Source of the DNA: Hymenobacter convexus
Lineage (GTDB): Bacteria > Bacteroidota > Bacteroidia > Cytophagales > Hymenobacteraceae
Assembly: GCF_030580955.1 (NCBI RefSeq)
Contig: NZ_JAUQON010000005.1
Location: 62,001-126,000, forward strand
Direction: 5' to 3'
Length of the DNA stretch: 64,000 nucleotides
The notes beneath the pieces are model-generated. The model was not told where the DNA came from. It was given only the letters and a program-made list of their open reading frames with translations, and did no database searches. The number at the start of each line of letters is the position of its first letter. Position 1 is the first letter of the stretch. Both the position numbers and the translations under genes were made by a program. Positions 29,584-38,510 of this stretch are shown here, in pieces.

Positions 29584-30864
29584 TTAGAGCTCCCCGATAA
29601 CTGAATTCAGCACTTCCAGCAACGCCTTGGCTTTCAGCAGGCATTCCTCATACTCCCGCTCCGGGTCAGAGTCGTAGGTAATGGCCGAGCCGACTTCGAA
29701 GCTGAGGTAGCCGGTATCCTGCCGGTATTGGAGCGAGCGGATGACGACATTAAAATCGAAGTCGCCATTGGGCCATACATAGCCGATGCTGCCGCTGTAG
29801 AGGCCACGCCGGGTGCATTCGTAGTGTTCGATGAGCTGCATGGCCCGGATTTTTGGCGCGCCCGTCATCGAACCCATCGGGAAAGTAGCGCGAAGTATTT
29901 CCGGCAGCCCTGTGCCGGCAGCCAGTTCGGCTTCGACGGTCGAAATCATTTGCCAGAGATGGCGAAAAGGGTAGAGGCCAAAGAGTTCTGGTACGCGCAC
30001 CGTGCCGGTTTGGGCCACGCGGGCGAGGTCGTTGCGCACCAAATCTACAATCATCAGGTTTTCGGCGCGCTCCTTTTCGTCGTTCAACAGCTGCTCCCGT
30101 TGCTGAGCGTCCTCGGCCGGGGTGCTGCCGCGGCGGATGGTGCCCTTGATGGGCTGCGAGCGGATGCGGGAGCCCTGGCGCGCCAAAAACCGCTCCGGCG
30201 AGGCACAGAGCAGGAACTGGTCGTGCCAGCGCACAAAACCCGCGAAGGGCGCGGGCGAGGCCGCCATCAGCCGCCAGAACGTATCGACGGGCGGCAGGGC
30301 AACGTTTTCAGCGTAGAACTCCTGGCACAGGTTCAACTCGTAAACCTCGCCGTTGAGGATGTCCGTCCGAATGGCCTCGACAGCGCGCAGGTAGTCGGCC
30401 CTGCCCATCCGGGGCCGCAGCACCGGCACCTGTGGTGCCGAAGAAACCGGGATGGGGTAGGCCAGAATCTGGTTTAATACGTTTGCGGTTAACCCATGGA
30501 TTTCAATCGTTTCGCTCTGCCAAATCAACCAAATTTGAGGAACGAAGAAGGACAGCTCCGGCCAGTCCATGCCGTTGAAGTTCTGACTAGACAAGGCTTC
30601 AATATCATTCTTGACATCGTAGCTGATGAAACCGCAGCGTAGCGCCGGCGCCGCCGTTGTGCACCCCAATTCCGCCAGCGAATCGACGGTTGTTGCCTCC
30701 GCCGGTGCCACCGCTAGCAGGCGCCGAAACGGGCCTTGCGGGTAGGTCAGGTCGTTGTGCTCAAAGTAGGTACAAAGCGGGAACTGCGCGCCCCAGTGCA
30801 GGGCCCGGACCCGAAAGTCGGCGGGCAGGTCGGCAAGGGGAATAACCAGAGGGCTCGAAATCAC
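29584..30864 (-). CDS. pabB: Aminodeoxychorismate synthase component I
   Basis: 426 residues of the chorismate-utilising family. The PabB hallmark PIKGT (with the catalytic Lys) is followed by IRRGSTPAEDAQ; DLVRNDLARV, GSMTGAPK and the C-terminal GSAITYDSDPEREYEE segment form the chorismate and Mg2+ site. It makes 4-amino-4-deoxychorismate for folate synthesis with a glutaminase partner not encoded nearby. The Lys in PIKGT distinguishes it from anthranilate synthase (TrpE, usually PIAGT). It stands alone on the minus strand. Confidence 0.93.
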   Translation of the reverse strand: MISSPLVIPLADLPADFRVRALHWGAQFPLCTYFEHNDLTYPQGPFRRLLAVAPAEATTVDSLAELGCTTAAPALRCGFISYDVKNDIEALSSQNFNGMDWPELSFFVPQIWLIWQSETIEIHGLTANVLNQILAYPIPVSSAPQVPVLRPRMGRADYLRAVEAIRTDILNGEVYELNLCQEFYAENVALPPVDTFWRLMAASPAPFAGFVRWHDQFLLCASPERFLARQGSRIRSQPIKGTIRRGSTPAEDAQQREQLLNDEKERAENLMIVDLVRNDLARVAQTGTVRVPELFGLYPFRHLWQMISTVEAELAAGTGLPEILRATFPMGSMTGAPKIRAMQLIEHYECTRRGLYSGSIGYVWPNGDFDFNVVIRSLQYRQDTGYLSFEVGSAITYDSDPEREYEECLLKAKALLEVLNSVIGEL

Positions 30865-30911
30865 CGCGCAATGTTCAAATAATCAATCCTTCTAAAGGCC
30901 GTTCGGCCAGC

Positions 30912-32483
30912 TCATTTCAATTCGCGCAACGCAAGCGTGGCCTTGGCATCGGTGCTGTTTTTGTATTCGTGCCAGGGGTAGTGCAGGGCCTTTTCAAAGT
31001 AGAACCGCGCCTGCGCCTTTTTCCCGGCTTCCTGGGCCAGGTATCCCTGCTGCAGCGCGGCCTGGGGGGCAAAGTAGTAGGGTGCTTTCGGGCCAGCCAC
31101 GGTTTGGGTGCGCTCGAAGTAATACCAGGCTGAATCAAGCCGGCCGAGGCCTTGGAAGGCGCGGGCCCGGCGGTAGGGTTCCTCAATGCGGTCGCGCCAG
31201 AGGGTTGCAGGCGTGCTGTGGAAGCTGCGCAAGGTGCTTAGGGCCTGTTGGTTGTAGCCGCCGTCGGTTTGCAGGCGGGCGCGGGTGAGGATGGGGTTCA
31301 GCGCCACGGCTTCGTGGTAATAGTGCTGGGCATAGTTGTCTTCCTCCACATCGGTGGGGCCGGGCTGGTTGATTTGGGCGCGGTAGCGGGCCACAGCTGC
31401 CGCTGGCGCCCCGCCCAGCCACGCCGCCAGGTAGAGCTTAAAGGCCGCATCCTTGCGGTAGTGCAGGCCCTTGTACTCGCGCAGAAACGCCAGGTTTTCG
31501 CGCTCCGAGTCATCATAGTCGCCTTTGTAGAGCAGTAGGTCGGCGGCCATGTGGCGCAGGTAGGGCACGGGGGTGTATGCCGGGCCGGTGGGGCGGGCGC
31601 GGTAGGCGGCCAGGGCCGCCTCGCCGTGGTGCTGGCGCTTGTTGATGCTGATGAGCAGGTAGGAAATCAGCAGGTTGTCAGGCTGCTGGGCATGCAGGCG
31701 CTCCGCCAGGTGCAGGGCTTCTTCGGGCTTTTTGTAGTAGCTCTCCCGAATCAAACTCAGGTAAATCTGGCTTTCGGTCTGGAAGTCGTGGGGCTGCGCG
31801 GCCGCCAGCGCCAGGTTTTTCAGGCCCTCACTGGAGCTGGCCGTCAGGCCAAGTAAGCTCAGCAGCCAGTGGTAGCCCTCGGGCAAAGAGCCTATGGCAA
31901 ACTGACAGATACCCAGGGTTTTGCGCGCTGGCAAAAACGCCGGGTAATGCTTCACCACATCCTGCATCTGGCGGTAGCCGCTCCGCAAGTGGTAGCCGCC
32001 CATCACCAGGTGCTTAAACAGCAGCTGGCAAAGGCCCAGGTGCAGGGTGATTTCGGCCCGGGCGTAGTCGCGCAGGGCGCTGGCCGGCGCCTTGTCCAGG
32101 GCCGTCAGGCGGGCTTCCTGGGCGCTTTCAAGGGCGTCGTAGCGAGCGGCGTCCTGGCTGAGCAGCAGGTCGGCAAAGTCGATGCAGTTGGCCACCAGCA
32201 AAGGCGCGGGCGCCGTGGGCGTGCTGGCCAACTCGGGCCGGAGCAGTTCGCGCGCCGGCCCTAGGCGCAGCTTCAGCACCTCGGCATAGGCCCGGCGACT
32301 GCTGGGCGTGAGCTCGCCCGGGGCAACGGTGGCTTCGGTGGGCTGTGCCGGGCGGCCAGCCGCTGGTACGGCATCGGTGGCACCGCTTAGCAAAAGCACG
32401 CATCCAGCCACCCGCCCTGCGCGCCCGGCCGCCGAACGGTGCACCTTTGCTAAGCAGTGAAAAACGTTGGCCAGAAATGCCAT
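30912..32483 (-). CDS. Exported TPR-like helical-repeat protein
   Basis: 523 residues from ATG 32483; an in-frame ATG at 32516 lies inside the terminator hairpin of the previous gene and is therefore rejected. The N-terminus has a hydrophobic stretch (about 20-40) that could be a signal peptide. The rest is a series of helical pairs of TPR type (for example KPEEALHLAERLHAQQPDN and GRLDSAWYYFERTQ). Such proteins act as scaffolds in the envelope. No catalytic motif; partner unknown. Confidence 0.8.
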   Translation of the reverse strand: MAFLANVFHCLAKVHRSAAGRAGRVAGCVLLLSGATDAVPAAGRPAQPTEATVAPGELTPSSRRAYAEVLKLRLGPARELLRPELASTPTAPAPLLVANCIDFADLLLSQDAARYDALESAQEARLTALDKAPASALRDYARAEITLHLGLCQLLFKHLVMGGYHLRSGYRQMQDVVKHYPAFLPARKTLGICQFAIGSLPEGYHWLLSLLGLTASSSEGLKNLALAAAQPHDFQTESQIYLSLIRESYYKKPEEALHLAERLHAQQPDNLLISYLLISINKRQHHGEAALAAYRARPTGPAYTPVPYLRHMAADLLLYKGDYDDSERENLAFLREYKGLHYRKDAAFKLYLAAWLGGAPAAAVARYRAQINQPGPTDVEEDNYAQHYYHEAVALNPILTRARLQTDGGYNQQALSTLRSFHSTPATLWRDRIEEPYRRARAFQGLGRLDSAWYYFERTQTVAGPKAPYYFAPQAALQQGYLAQEAGKKAQARFYFEKALHYPWHEYKNSTDAKATLALRELK

Positions 32484-32500
32484 GTTGGGCTTGATAAATA

Positions 32501-32530
32501 AAAAAAGGAACGACACCGGGCCGTTCCTTT
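32501..32530 (-). terminator. Terminator after the zinc-ribbon gene
   Basis: AAAGGAACG / CGTTCCTTT stem, with a run of T on the minus strand. It lies between the stop at 32583 and the ATG at 32483, which decides the start of the TPR gene. Confidence 0.85.
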
Positions 32531-32582
32531 CTTTACGCTTTCAGTCAGTAAATCAGATTTCTGAGTTGCTGGCTAGTTGAGC

Positions 32583-33344
32583 TTAGGCGATGCGGGCCTC
32601 CACGTCGGCCAGAATGCGACCACAGTGCTCGCACACGATGATTTTCTTGTGCGAGATGATGTCGGCCTGGCGCTGGGGCGGCACCGTGTTGAAGCAGCCG
32701 CCGCAGGCGTCGCGGCGCACCAGCACCACGGCCAGGCCGTTGCGCACGTTGCCGCGGATGCGGGTGTAGGCCGTCAGCAGGCGGTCTTCCACCGGCTTGG
32801 TGGCTTCCTCGCGCTGGGCCATGATGGTGCGCTCCTCCTCCTCGTTCTCGCCCACGATGGTGTCGAGTTCCGATTTCTTGTTGTCGAGGTCCTTGCGACG
32901 CTCGTCCAGCTTCGACTTGGTGCCGCTGATTTCGGCATTCTTCACGTCAATCTGGTACTGGGCTTCCTTGATTTTCTTGTCGGCAATCTGGATTTCCAGG
33001 CGCTGCAGCTCGATTTCCTTGGCAATGGCCTCGAACTCGCGGTTGTTGCGCACGTTCTGCTGCTGCTCGTCGTACTTTTTGATGAGCGACTCGGCGTCTT
33101 TGCTGGCCTGCTTGCGGCTCTTGATGAAGTCGTTGAGGCCCTGAATGTCTTCGTCGAATTTCTTCACGCGCACTTCGTAGCCCGCGATTTCGTCTTCCAA
33201 ATCCCGCACTTCCTCGGGCAAATCGCCGCGCACGCGCCGGATTTCATCGAGCTGCGAGTCGAGGTGCTGCAGGGTGAGCAGGGCTTCGAGCTTGGCGGCT
33301 ACGGGAACGTCGGCGGGAGCCACGGCGGCACTTTTAGCAGTCAT
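32583..33344 (-). CDS. C4-type zinc-ribbon coiled-coil protein (COG1579/CdsZ-like)
   Basis: 253 residues. A long antiparallel coiled coil (about 15-185, Glu/Lys/Arg-rich) is followed by a zinc ribbon with CGGC and CEHC pairs near residues 212 and 236. The family is widespread in bacteria; the chlamydial CdsZ member binds a type III secretion protein and nucleic-acid roles have been proposed for others. Its ATG lies 11 bp inside the 3' end of the Nif3-like gene, a pairing common in Bacteroidota. A second promoter box lies within that gene. Confidence 0.92.
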   Translation of the reverse strand: MTAKSAAVAPADVPVAAKLEALLTLQHLDSQLDEIRRVRGDLPEEVRDLEDEIAGYEVRVKKFDEDIQGLNDFIKSRKQASKDAESLIKKYDEQQQNVRNNREFEAIAKEIELQRLEIQIADKKIKEAQYQIDVKNAEISGTKSKLDERRKDLDNKKSELDTIVGENEEEERTIMAQREEATKPVEDRLLTAYTRIRGNVRNGLAVVLVRRDACGGCFNTVPPQRQADIISHKKIIVCEHCGRILADVEARIA

Positions 33345-34455
33345 ATTGAACGGGGTTCGTAGGGGTTTCAGCGATTAAGACCGCAAAAGTACGTCCAAAT
33401 CCGGCCGTTAGCAAATCCCGGAATACCTCGCTGGTGAACTGTTCGCTCTCAAAATGGCCCACGTCGCAGAGCATGAGCTGGCCTTCGGCTCCAAAAAACT
33501 CATGGTATTTCACATCGCCGGTCACGTAGGCATCGGCCCCGCTGGCCCGCGCCGCGCCAATGAGAAACGCCCCCGCGCCGCCGCATATAGCCACTGTTTT
33601 GATGGGGTTCTCAAACGCCGTATGGCGCACCACGGGCACCAGCAGCTGCTGCTTTAGCAGGTGCCGAAACGTGGCCGGGTCTAGGGCTTCCGGCAGCTCG
33701 CCCACCAGGCCGGCACCCACTTCCTGGTGCACGTTTTCCAGTTTAATGAGTTCATAAGCAACTTCTTCGTAAGGATGTGCGGCGCGCAAAGCCCGCAGCA
33801 CAGCCGCCTGCCGGTGCAACGGCAGCAGCACTTCGAGTCGCTTCTCGGGCACAGTTTCGGGCTGGTTTTCGGCGCCGATGGCCGGCTGCGTGCCGGCGCC
33901 GGGCGTGAAGGTGCCCGTACCTTCGGCCTGGAAGCTGCAGGCCGAATACTGGCCCACTTGGCCGGCACCGGCGGCGTAAAGGGCGGCCAGTACGCGGCCG
34001 GCCACATCGGCCTGCTGGTCTTCGGGCCGGTTGGGCACGTAGGTAATGAGGCGGGCCAGCAGGCCGCTTTGCGGAGCCAGCACGCGGGTTTTCAGCAGAC
34101 CTAATTTCTCGGCTAATTTATCGTTCACGCCGCCGCGCACATTGTCGAGGTTGGTGTGGGCGGCGTAGATGGCCACGTCGTTTTTAAGGGCAGCAATGAT
34201 GGTTTGCTCTACTTCGTTGGCGCCGGTGAGGCGTTTGAGCGGGCGGAAAATGACCGGGTGGTGGGCCACCACCACGTTGCAGCCGCGCCGCACGGCCTCA
34301 GCTAACACGGCGGGTGTGCAATCCAAAGTGATGAGCACGCCGGTGATTTCGGTCTGCGGGCTGCCGCATTGCAGGCCGGCGTTGTCGTAGCTTTCCTGGT
34401 AGGCGAGGGGGGCGGCGGCTTCGAGCAGGCGGGCGAGGTCTTGAACGGTGGGCAT
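33334..34455 (-). CDS. Nif3-like dinuclear metal-centre hexameric protein
   Basis: 373 residues. Conserved histidines and acidic residues for the two metals are visible: VVAHHPVIF near residue 64, AAHTNLDN near 99, and DVGHFESEQF near the C-terminus. The central insertion (about 130-245) resembles the CutA1-like domain of YqfO-type members and explains the longer length. GTP cyclohydrolase I type 2 is a common database label, but no activity is clear. It is cotranscribed with the zinc-ribbon gene. Confidence 0.92.
   Translation of the reverse strand: MPTVQDLARLLEAAAPLAYQESYDNAGLQCGSPQTEITGVLITLDCTPAVLAEAVRRGCNVVVAHHPVIFRPLKRLTGANEVEQTIIAALKNDVAIYAAHTNLDNVRGGVNDKLAEKLGLLKTRVLAPQSGLLARLITYVPNRPEDQQADVAGRVLAALYAAGAGQVGQYSACSFQAEGTGTFTPGAGTQPAIGAENQPETVPEKRLEVLLPLHRQAAVLRALRAAHPYEEVAYELIKLENVHQEVGAGLVGELPEALDPATFRHLLKQQLLVPVVRHTAFENPIKTVAICGGAGAFLIGAARASGADAYVTGDVKYHEFFGAEGQLMLCDVGHFESEQFTSEVFRDLLTAGFGRTFAVLIAETPTNPVQYDC
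33384..33391 (-). promoter_or_regulatory. -7 box TACTTTTG inside the Nif3-like gene
   Basis: Minus-strand TACTTTTG lies 39 nt before the zinc-ribbon gene's ATG, within the coding end of the upstream gene. It could allow separate expression. Confidence 0.4.
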
Positions 34456-34488
34456 GTTTTTTAGGGAAATAAGGACGAAGCAAGAAAT

Positions 34489-34579
34489 TCATGCAGAGCG
34501 CAACAAAGCATCTCGCTTGCGCAACGCAATCAAAAGAATTAGTGGCGGCAGGCGAGATGCTTCGCTACGCTCTGCATGA
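34489..34579. repeat. Palindromic repeat, family B copy 1
   Basis: Arms of 28 nt (34489-34516, 34552-34579) with the core TCATGCAGAGCG...AAGCATCTCGC and a few mismatches. It lies between the stop of the uracil-DNA glycosylase gene and the start of the Nif3-like gene. Confidence 0.85.
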
Positions 34580-34585
34580 CGGACA

Positions 34586-35272
34586 TTATTCCCTGATTAA
34601 GCCGCCCAGGGCCTCCACGTAGTGGGCCACGTTGGCGGCTTCGTCGCGGCTGCGGTACTGCATAAGGTAGCGCGGGTGGTCGAGAACGATGATTTCAGCG
34701 AATAAGCCCAACTCGGCGTTCAGGCGCTTGAAGTACTCGCCATTGCGCTTGCCCAAGCTCACGGCTACGTCGCGGCGCAGGCCCAGTTCTGCTACCTGCT
34801 GGCGCAGCGAAAGCTGAATATCCGGCCACAGGGCTTTGACGAGGGCCGGCGAGTCGTAGTAATTGTAGTTGAGCCCGTTTTTGAGCAGCACCAGCGGATA
34901 GAGCGAGCCGACGTAAAAATGTTGGTAGAACTCGGCCGGGCCGCCCATCGCGTTGACGACTTTATAAACGAACTGGGTGGAGGTTTCGGGGCGGCCGCGC
35001 GGCAGGTCGTTGGCGATGCCGCAGTGCTCGGCCAGCGCGGCCGGGTCGGTGAAGGCCACGCCGGTGCGGCCCATGCCCAGGCGGCCAGGGTTGATGCCCA
35101 ACAGGGCCACCCGGGGCTGGCTGTCGGCATAAAATTTTTCAGCGAAGCGCGTGAGCAGTTCCCGCACCGGCGGCTCGCGGAAGGGGCTGAGGGCTTCCAC
35201 GCCGGCGGGCAGGGACTGGGGCAGGTGGAAGGTGGTCAGGAAATGCAGCAGACGGTCGGCCGGGGTAGACAT
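34586..35272 (-). CDS. SMUG1-like uracil-DNA glycosylase family protein
   Basis: 228 residues from ATG 35272; the open frame continues upstream into lpxK on the other strand and is not real there. The motif LLGINPGRLGMGRTGVAF (near residue 56) matches the SMUG1 signature GMNPGPFGM.QTGVPF, which carries the catalytic Asn and uracil pocket. The C-terminal LDHPRYL replaces the HPSPR loop. It should excise uracil or oxidised pyrimidines from DNA. It is divergent from lpxK with only 54 bp between the ATGs. Confidence 0.88.
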   Translation of the reverse strand: MSTPADRLLHFLTTFHLPQSLPAGVEALSPFREPPVRELLTRFAEKFYADSQPRVALLGINPGRLGMGRTGVAFTDPAALAEHCGIANDLPRGRPETSTQFVYKVVNAMGGPAEFYQHFYVGSLYPLVLLKNGLNYNYYDSPALVKALWPDIQLSLRQQVAELGLRRDVAVSLGKRNGEYFKRLNAELGLFAEIIVLDHPRYLMQYRSRDEAANVAHYVEALGGLIRE

Positions 35273-35276
35273 AGGC

Positions 35277-35319
35277 CAAAAGTACGCGCCGGGTGCCGGC
35301 CAAACCCGCCGTACTTTTG
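35277..35319. promoter_or_regulatory. Back-to-back promoter boxes of the glycosylase gene and lpxK
   Basis: Minus-strand TACTTTTG (35284-35277) ends 4 nt before the glycosylase ATG; plus-strand TACTTTTG (35312-35319) ends 7 nt before the lpxK ATG. Both match TAnnTTTG. TTTG at 35304-35301 (minus) is a candidate -33 element for the glycosylase. Transcripts should have almost no leader. Confidence 0.65.
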
Positions 35320-35326
35320 GGGGCTT

Positions 35327-36430
35327 ATGGCCCGTTTGCTGGTATTTTTGCTGCTGCCGTTTTCCTGGCTCTACGCCGGCGTGATGGCCGTGCGCAACTG
35401 GTTGTATGACGTGGGCTGGAAGAAATCGGAGGTCTTTGCCGTGCCACTGCTTTGCGTGGGCAACCTGCGGGTGGGCGGCACCGGCAAAACGCCGCACGTC
35501 ATCTGGCTGGTGGAAGAATTGCGGCGCCAAGGCCACCGCCCAGCCATCCTGAGCCGTGGCTACGGCCGCCAAACCACCGGCCCGCGCCTGGCCGGCCCTG
35601 CCGATTCGGCCGGTACGGTGGGCGACGAGCCGTGGCAGTATTTCGGGCACTTCGCTGGGTTGGCCGTGCCCGTGGCGGTGGCGGAAAAGCGCGCTCTGGG
35701 CGTGCGGCTGCTATTGGAAAACCATCCCGAAATCACGGTAGTCGTCCTCGATGATGCCTACCAGCACCGCGCCGTGCGCGCCACGCTCAACGTGTTGCTG
35801 ACGGAGCACGCGCGGCCGTTTTATGAAGATTTCGTGCTGCCGGCCGGGCGCCTGCGCGAAAGCCGCGGCGCCGCCGGCCGGGCCGATGTCGTTATCGTCA
35901 CCAAATGCCACCCCGACTTAGGCGAAGCCGCGCAAGCGGCCATCCGGGAACGTATTGGTCGCTACAGTCGGCCGGGTGTGCCGGTACTGTTTTCGGCGTA
36001 CGAGTACGCCGAACCCCGGTCTTTGGCAACAACGGTGGAATGGGTAGGAAACGACATAGTGCCGGGTTCGCCGCGTACGCCGACGATGGGGGCGGCCCTG
36101 CTGCTGACGGGCATTGCGCAGCCGCAGCCGTTGTATCAGTATCTTGAAAGTCAGGGCTATATCATTCGGCATCACGAGCAGCTTCCCGACCATCATGCCT
36201 TCCGGCGCGAGGATATCGACGCGCTGCAGGCGCATTGGCAGCCGGGCTGGCCTATTTTTACAACGGAAAAGGACGCTACGCGCCTTGACCACCCTGGTTT
36301 GTGGGCCGGCCGACCAGCCATGCAGTTGGACATCTATACCATTCCGGTGCGGGTGGCGTTCCTGGGCACTAGCGCTGCAGAGTTGCGGCTGCTACTGCCC
36401 GATGCGCGTCCTGGCTCCTCTTTGATTTGA
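35327..36430 (+). CDS. lpxK: Tetraacyldisaccharide 4'-kinase
   Basis: 367 residues from ATG 35327. An N-terminal membrane helix (about 3-22) is followed by the P-loop GNLRVGGTGKTP (45-56), SRGYGR, the VGDEP motif and VLDDAYQHRAVR, all LpxK signatures. It phosphorylates the 4' position of the lipid A precursor at the inner membrane, the sixth step of lipid A synthesis. Its stop overlaps the start of the porin gene (4 bp), so the two are likely cotranscribed. lptE at 25987 serves the same pathway. Confidence 0.96.
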   Translation: MARLLVFLLLPFSWLYAGVMAVRNWLYDVGWKKSEVFAVPLLCVGNLRVGGTGKTPHVIWLVEELRRQGHRPAILSRGYGRQTTGPRLAGPADSAGTVGDEPWQYFGHFAGLAVPVAVAEKRALGVRLLLENHPEITVVVLDDAYQHRAVRATLNVLLTEHARPFYEDFVLPAGRLRESRGAAGRADVVIVTKCHPDLGEAAQAAIRERIGRYSRPGVPVLFSAYEYAEPRSLATTVEWVGNDIVPGSPRTPTMGAALLLTGIAQPQPLYQYLESQGYIIRHHEQLPDHHAFRREDIDALQAHWQPGWPIFTTEKDATRLDHPGLWAGRPAMQLDIYTIPVRVAFLGTSAAELRLLLPDARPGSSLI

Positions 36431-38499
36431 TTTTAACCCTGCCGGCTTCCGGCGCATCCGTTACCTGTTTGAAGGCCCCACAACGAGGATTACTATGGCT
36501 GTGGCCGCGGCTGCTGGCCCTGTTGCTGCTGCTGAAGCTGGCCGCACCCGACGCTCATGCGCAGGTGCTCGACGACTCCACCAAGGCAGTATATGGCCCG
36601 AAAACTACCCGCGTCATCTACGAGGCTGAGGTGCTGCGTGACTCCACCGGCGGTACGCCGCTCGATACCACGCTCACGAACTTTCCGCAGGACCGGTTCT
36701 GGATGCACGACACCACGTTTCAGCAGGATTTGGGAGCCGTGGGCACGGCGTCGCGGCCTTTGCTCTACCAGCCCAACCTGCAGCTGGGCGCCCGTTTTGG
36801 GCGCGACGTGTTCAATAAATACGCCCACGATGCCAGTCAGGTGCCGTACTACGACTCCCGCTCGCCGTTCTCGTTTTTCCGCTACATCCAGTCCGGCGCC
36901 GGTGAGCAGGTGTTCGAGTTCAACTACAGCCGCAGCCTGAAGAAAAACTTCAGCGTGGGCTTCAACTACGAGCGCATTGCCTCCAATAAGGTGCTGGCCA
37001 CCAGCGGCGGCGGCTTGGGCAAGGGCCTGGTGGAACACTCCAACCTGATGCTCTACGGCCGCCTGCAATCCGAGAACGAACGGTACCATTTGCTGTTCAA
37101 CATTGGCAATGCCCGGCACCGGGCCGTGGAGCAGGGCGGCATCTGGCCGGTCACCCAGCGCGCGCTGAACGAGCAGGGCAGCGACAGCGTCACGCTCGGC
37201 GAGTCGGCCCCCAACCTGCTGTTCAACTACGCCGCCGAACGGGTGTACCTCACCAAGGCCATCAACACCGAGGACCGCGACGAGCTGTACTTCACCCAAA
37301 CCTACCGCCTGCTAGGCCGGGGCCTCACCGCCTACCACACCTTCGACGCCAAGCGCCAGTACAACAGCTACTCCGACCAAGCCCTGCAGCGCCTCAACAC
37401 GGCCGAGCTATACTATCCGCGGGTGCTCTTTTACCCGCGCGTGCTGCGCAATACCACCGCCATTCTCGACCGCGCCGAGTTCCGGCAGGTAGAAAATACC
37501 TTCGGCGTGCTGGGCCGCACCGATGTAGTGGAATACCGCCTCTATGGCCGCCTGCGCAACGCCAGCCTGGCCACCAAAACGCTTTACGTGAACCAGTTCC
37601 GGCCCGTGCGCGCCTCCACCGGCGACTCGCTGGTGGTGGGTGCGCCTACCCGCACGTTTACCCAGGCGTTTGTGGGCGGCACGGTGGCCTTCAACTACCA
37701 CAAGATTTACGCCGTGGAAGCCGCCGGCGAATACAAGCTGTTTGACGAGTACTGGCTGCGCGCCTCCGTGCGCACGGGGCCGCTGTCGGTAGAGGCCCTG
37801 CGCTCGTCGTACTCGCCCACGCTCACGCAGCAGGAACTGGTGGGCAACAACTACGAATGGCATCACTTGCCGGGCACAGCCACCGAGTTCAGCAACACCA
37901 GCAGCACCCAGCTCACCGGCCGCCTGCGCTTCCGGCTGCCCGATTTTGGCCGCTTCACACAGCAGCACTTTGAGGCCAGCGCCAGCCTCGTCAACCTTAC
38001 CAATCTGGTGTATTACAACACGGCGGGCATGCCGGAGCAGGCCACCGTGGCCAAGAACCTGCAAATTGTTCACGCGCGCCACCAGGTGCATTTCGGGCGC
38101 GTGGGCTTCGACAACCAAGCCACCTACACGCAGGGCGGCGACGTGACGGGCATTCGCATTCCGAAGCTGGTGACCAACTCGCGGGTGTTCTACGAGAGCT
38201 ACATCTTCCGCAAGGCGCTGTTCAGCCAGGTGGGGATGCAGGTGTATTACCAGTCGGCCTACAAAGCGTTCGATTACAGCCCCAGCACCCAGCAGTTCTA
38301 TCAGCAGGACCATTTCACCATCACCAATCACGCCGTGGCCGACGTGTTTTTCTCGGCCGATATCAAGGCAGTGTCGGTGTTTCTGAAAATGGCCTACATC
38401 AACCAAGGCATCATTTCGAACGGTTATTTCACCACGCCCTACTACACGGGCTACCCGCGGCGTTTTCAGTTCGGGGTGCGGTGGAATTTCTTCAATTAG
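36427..38499 (+). CDS. Putative porin (Bacteroidota outer-membrane beta-barrel)
   Basis: 690 residues if the TTG at 36427 is used; TTG 36469 would give a better-looking signal peptide (KAPQRGLLWLWPRLLALLLLL...HAQ), and no ATG exists near the front. The long mature part has alternating hydrophobic and polar residues and many Tyr and Phe, ends in an aromatic C-terminus (GVRWNFFN), and matches the layout of the family called putative porin (PF14121-like). It should form a barrel in the outer membrane. It overlaps the lpxK stop and is followed after 11 bp by miaE. Confidence 0.85.
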   Translation: MILTLPASGASVTCLKAPQRGLLWLWPRLLALLLLLKLAAPDAHAQVLDDSTKAVYGPKTTRVIYEAEVLRDSTGGTPLDTTLTNFPQDRFWMHDTTFQQDLGAVGTASRPLLYQPNLQLGARFGRDVFNKYAHDASQVPYYDSRSPFSFFRYIQSGAGEQVFEFNYSRSLKKNFSVGFNYERIASNKVLATSGGGLGKGLVEHSNLMLYGRLQSENERYHLLFNIGNARHRAVEQGGIWPVTQRALNEQGSDSVTLGESAPNLLFNYAAERVYLTKAINTEDRDELYFTQTYRLLGRGLTAYHTFDAKRQYNSYSDQALQRLNTAELYYPRVLFYPRVLRNTTAILDRAEFRQVENTFGVLGRTDVVEYRLYGRLRNASLATKTLYVNQFRPVRASTGDSLVVGAPTRTFTQAFVGGTVAFNYHKIYAVEAAGEYKLFDEYWLRASVRTGPLSVEALRSSYSPTLTQQELVGNNYEWHHLPGTATEFSNTSSTQLTGRLRFRLPDFGRFTQQHFEASASLVNLTNLVYYNTAGMPEQATVAKNLQIVHARHQVHFGRVGFDNQATYTQGGDVTGIRIPKLVTNSRVFYESYIFRKALFSQVGMQVYYQSAYKAFDYSPSTQQFYQQDHFTITNHAVADVFFSADIKAVSVFLKMAYINQGIISNGYFTTPYYTGYPRRFQFGVRWNFFN

Positions 38500-38510
38500 A
38501 AAGCCAGCAA

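Noticed and set aside
34586..35650. Longer 354-codon version of the glycosylase gene
   Set aside because: The extra 126 codons overlap lpxK on the opposite strand and cross the divergent promoters.
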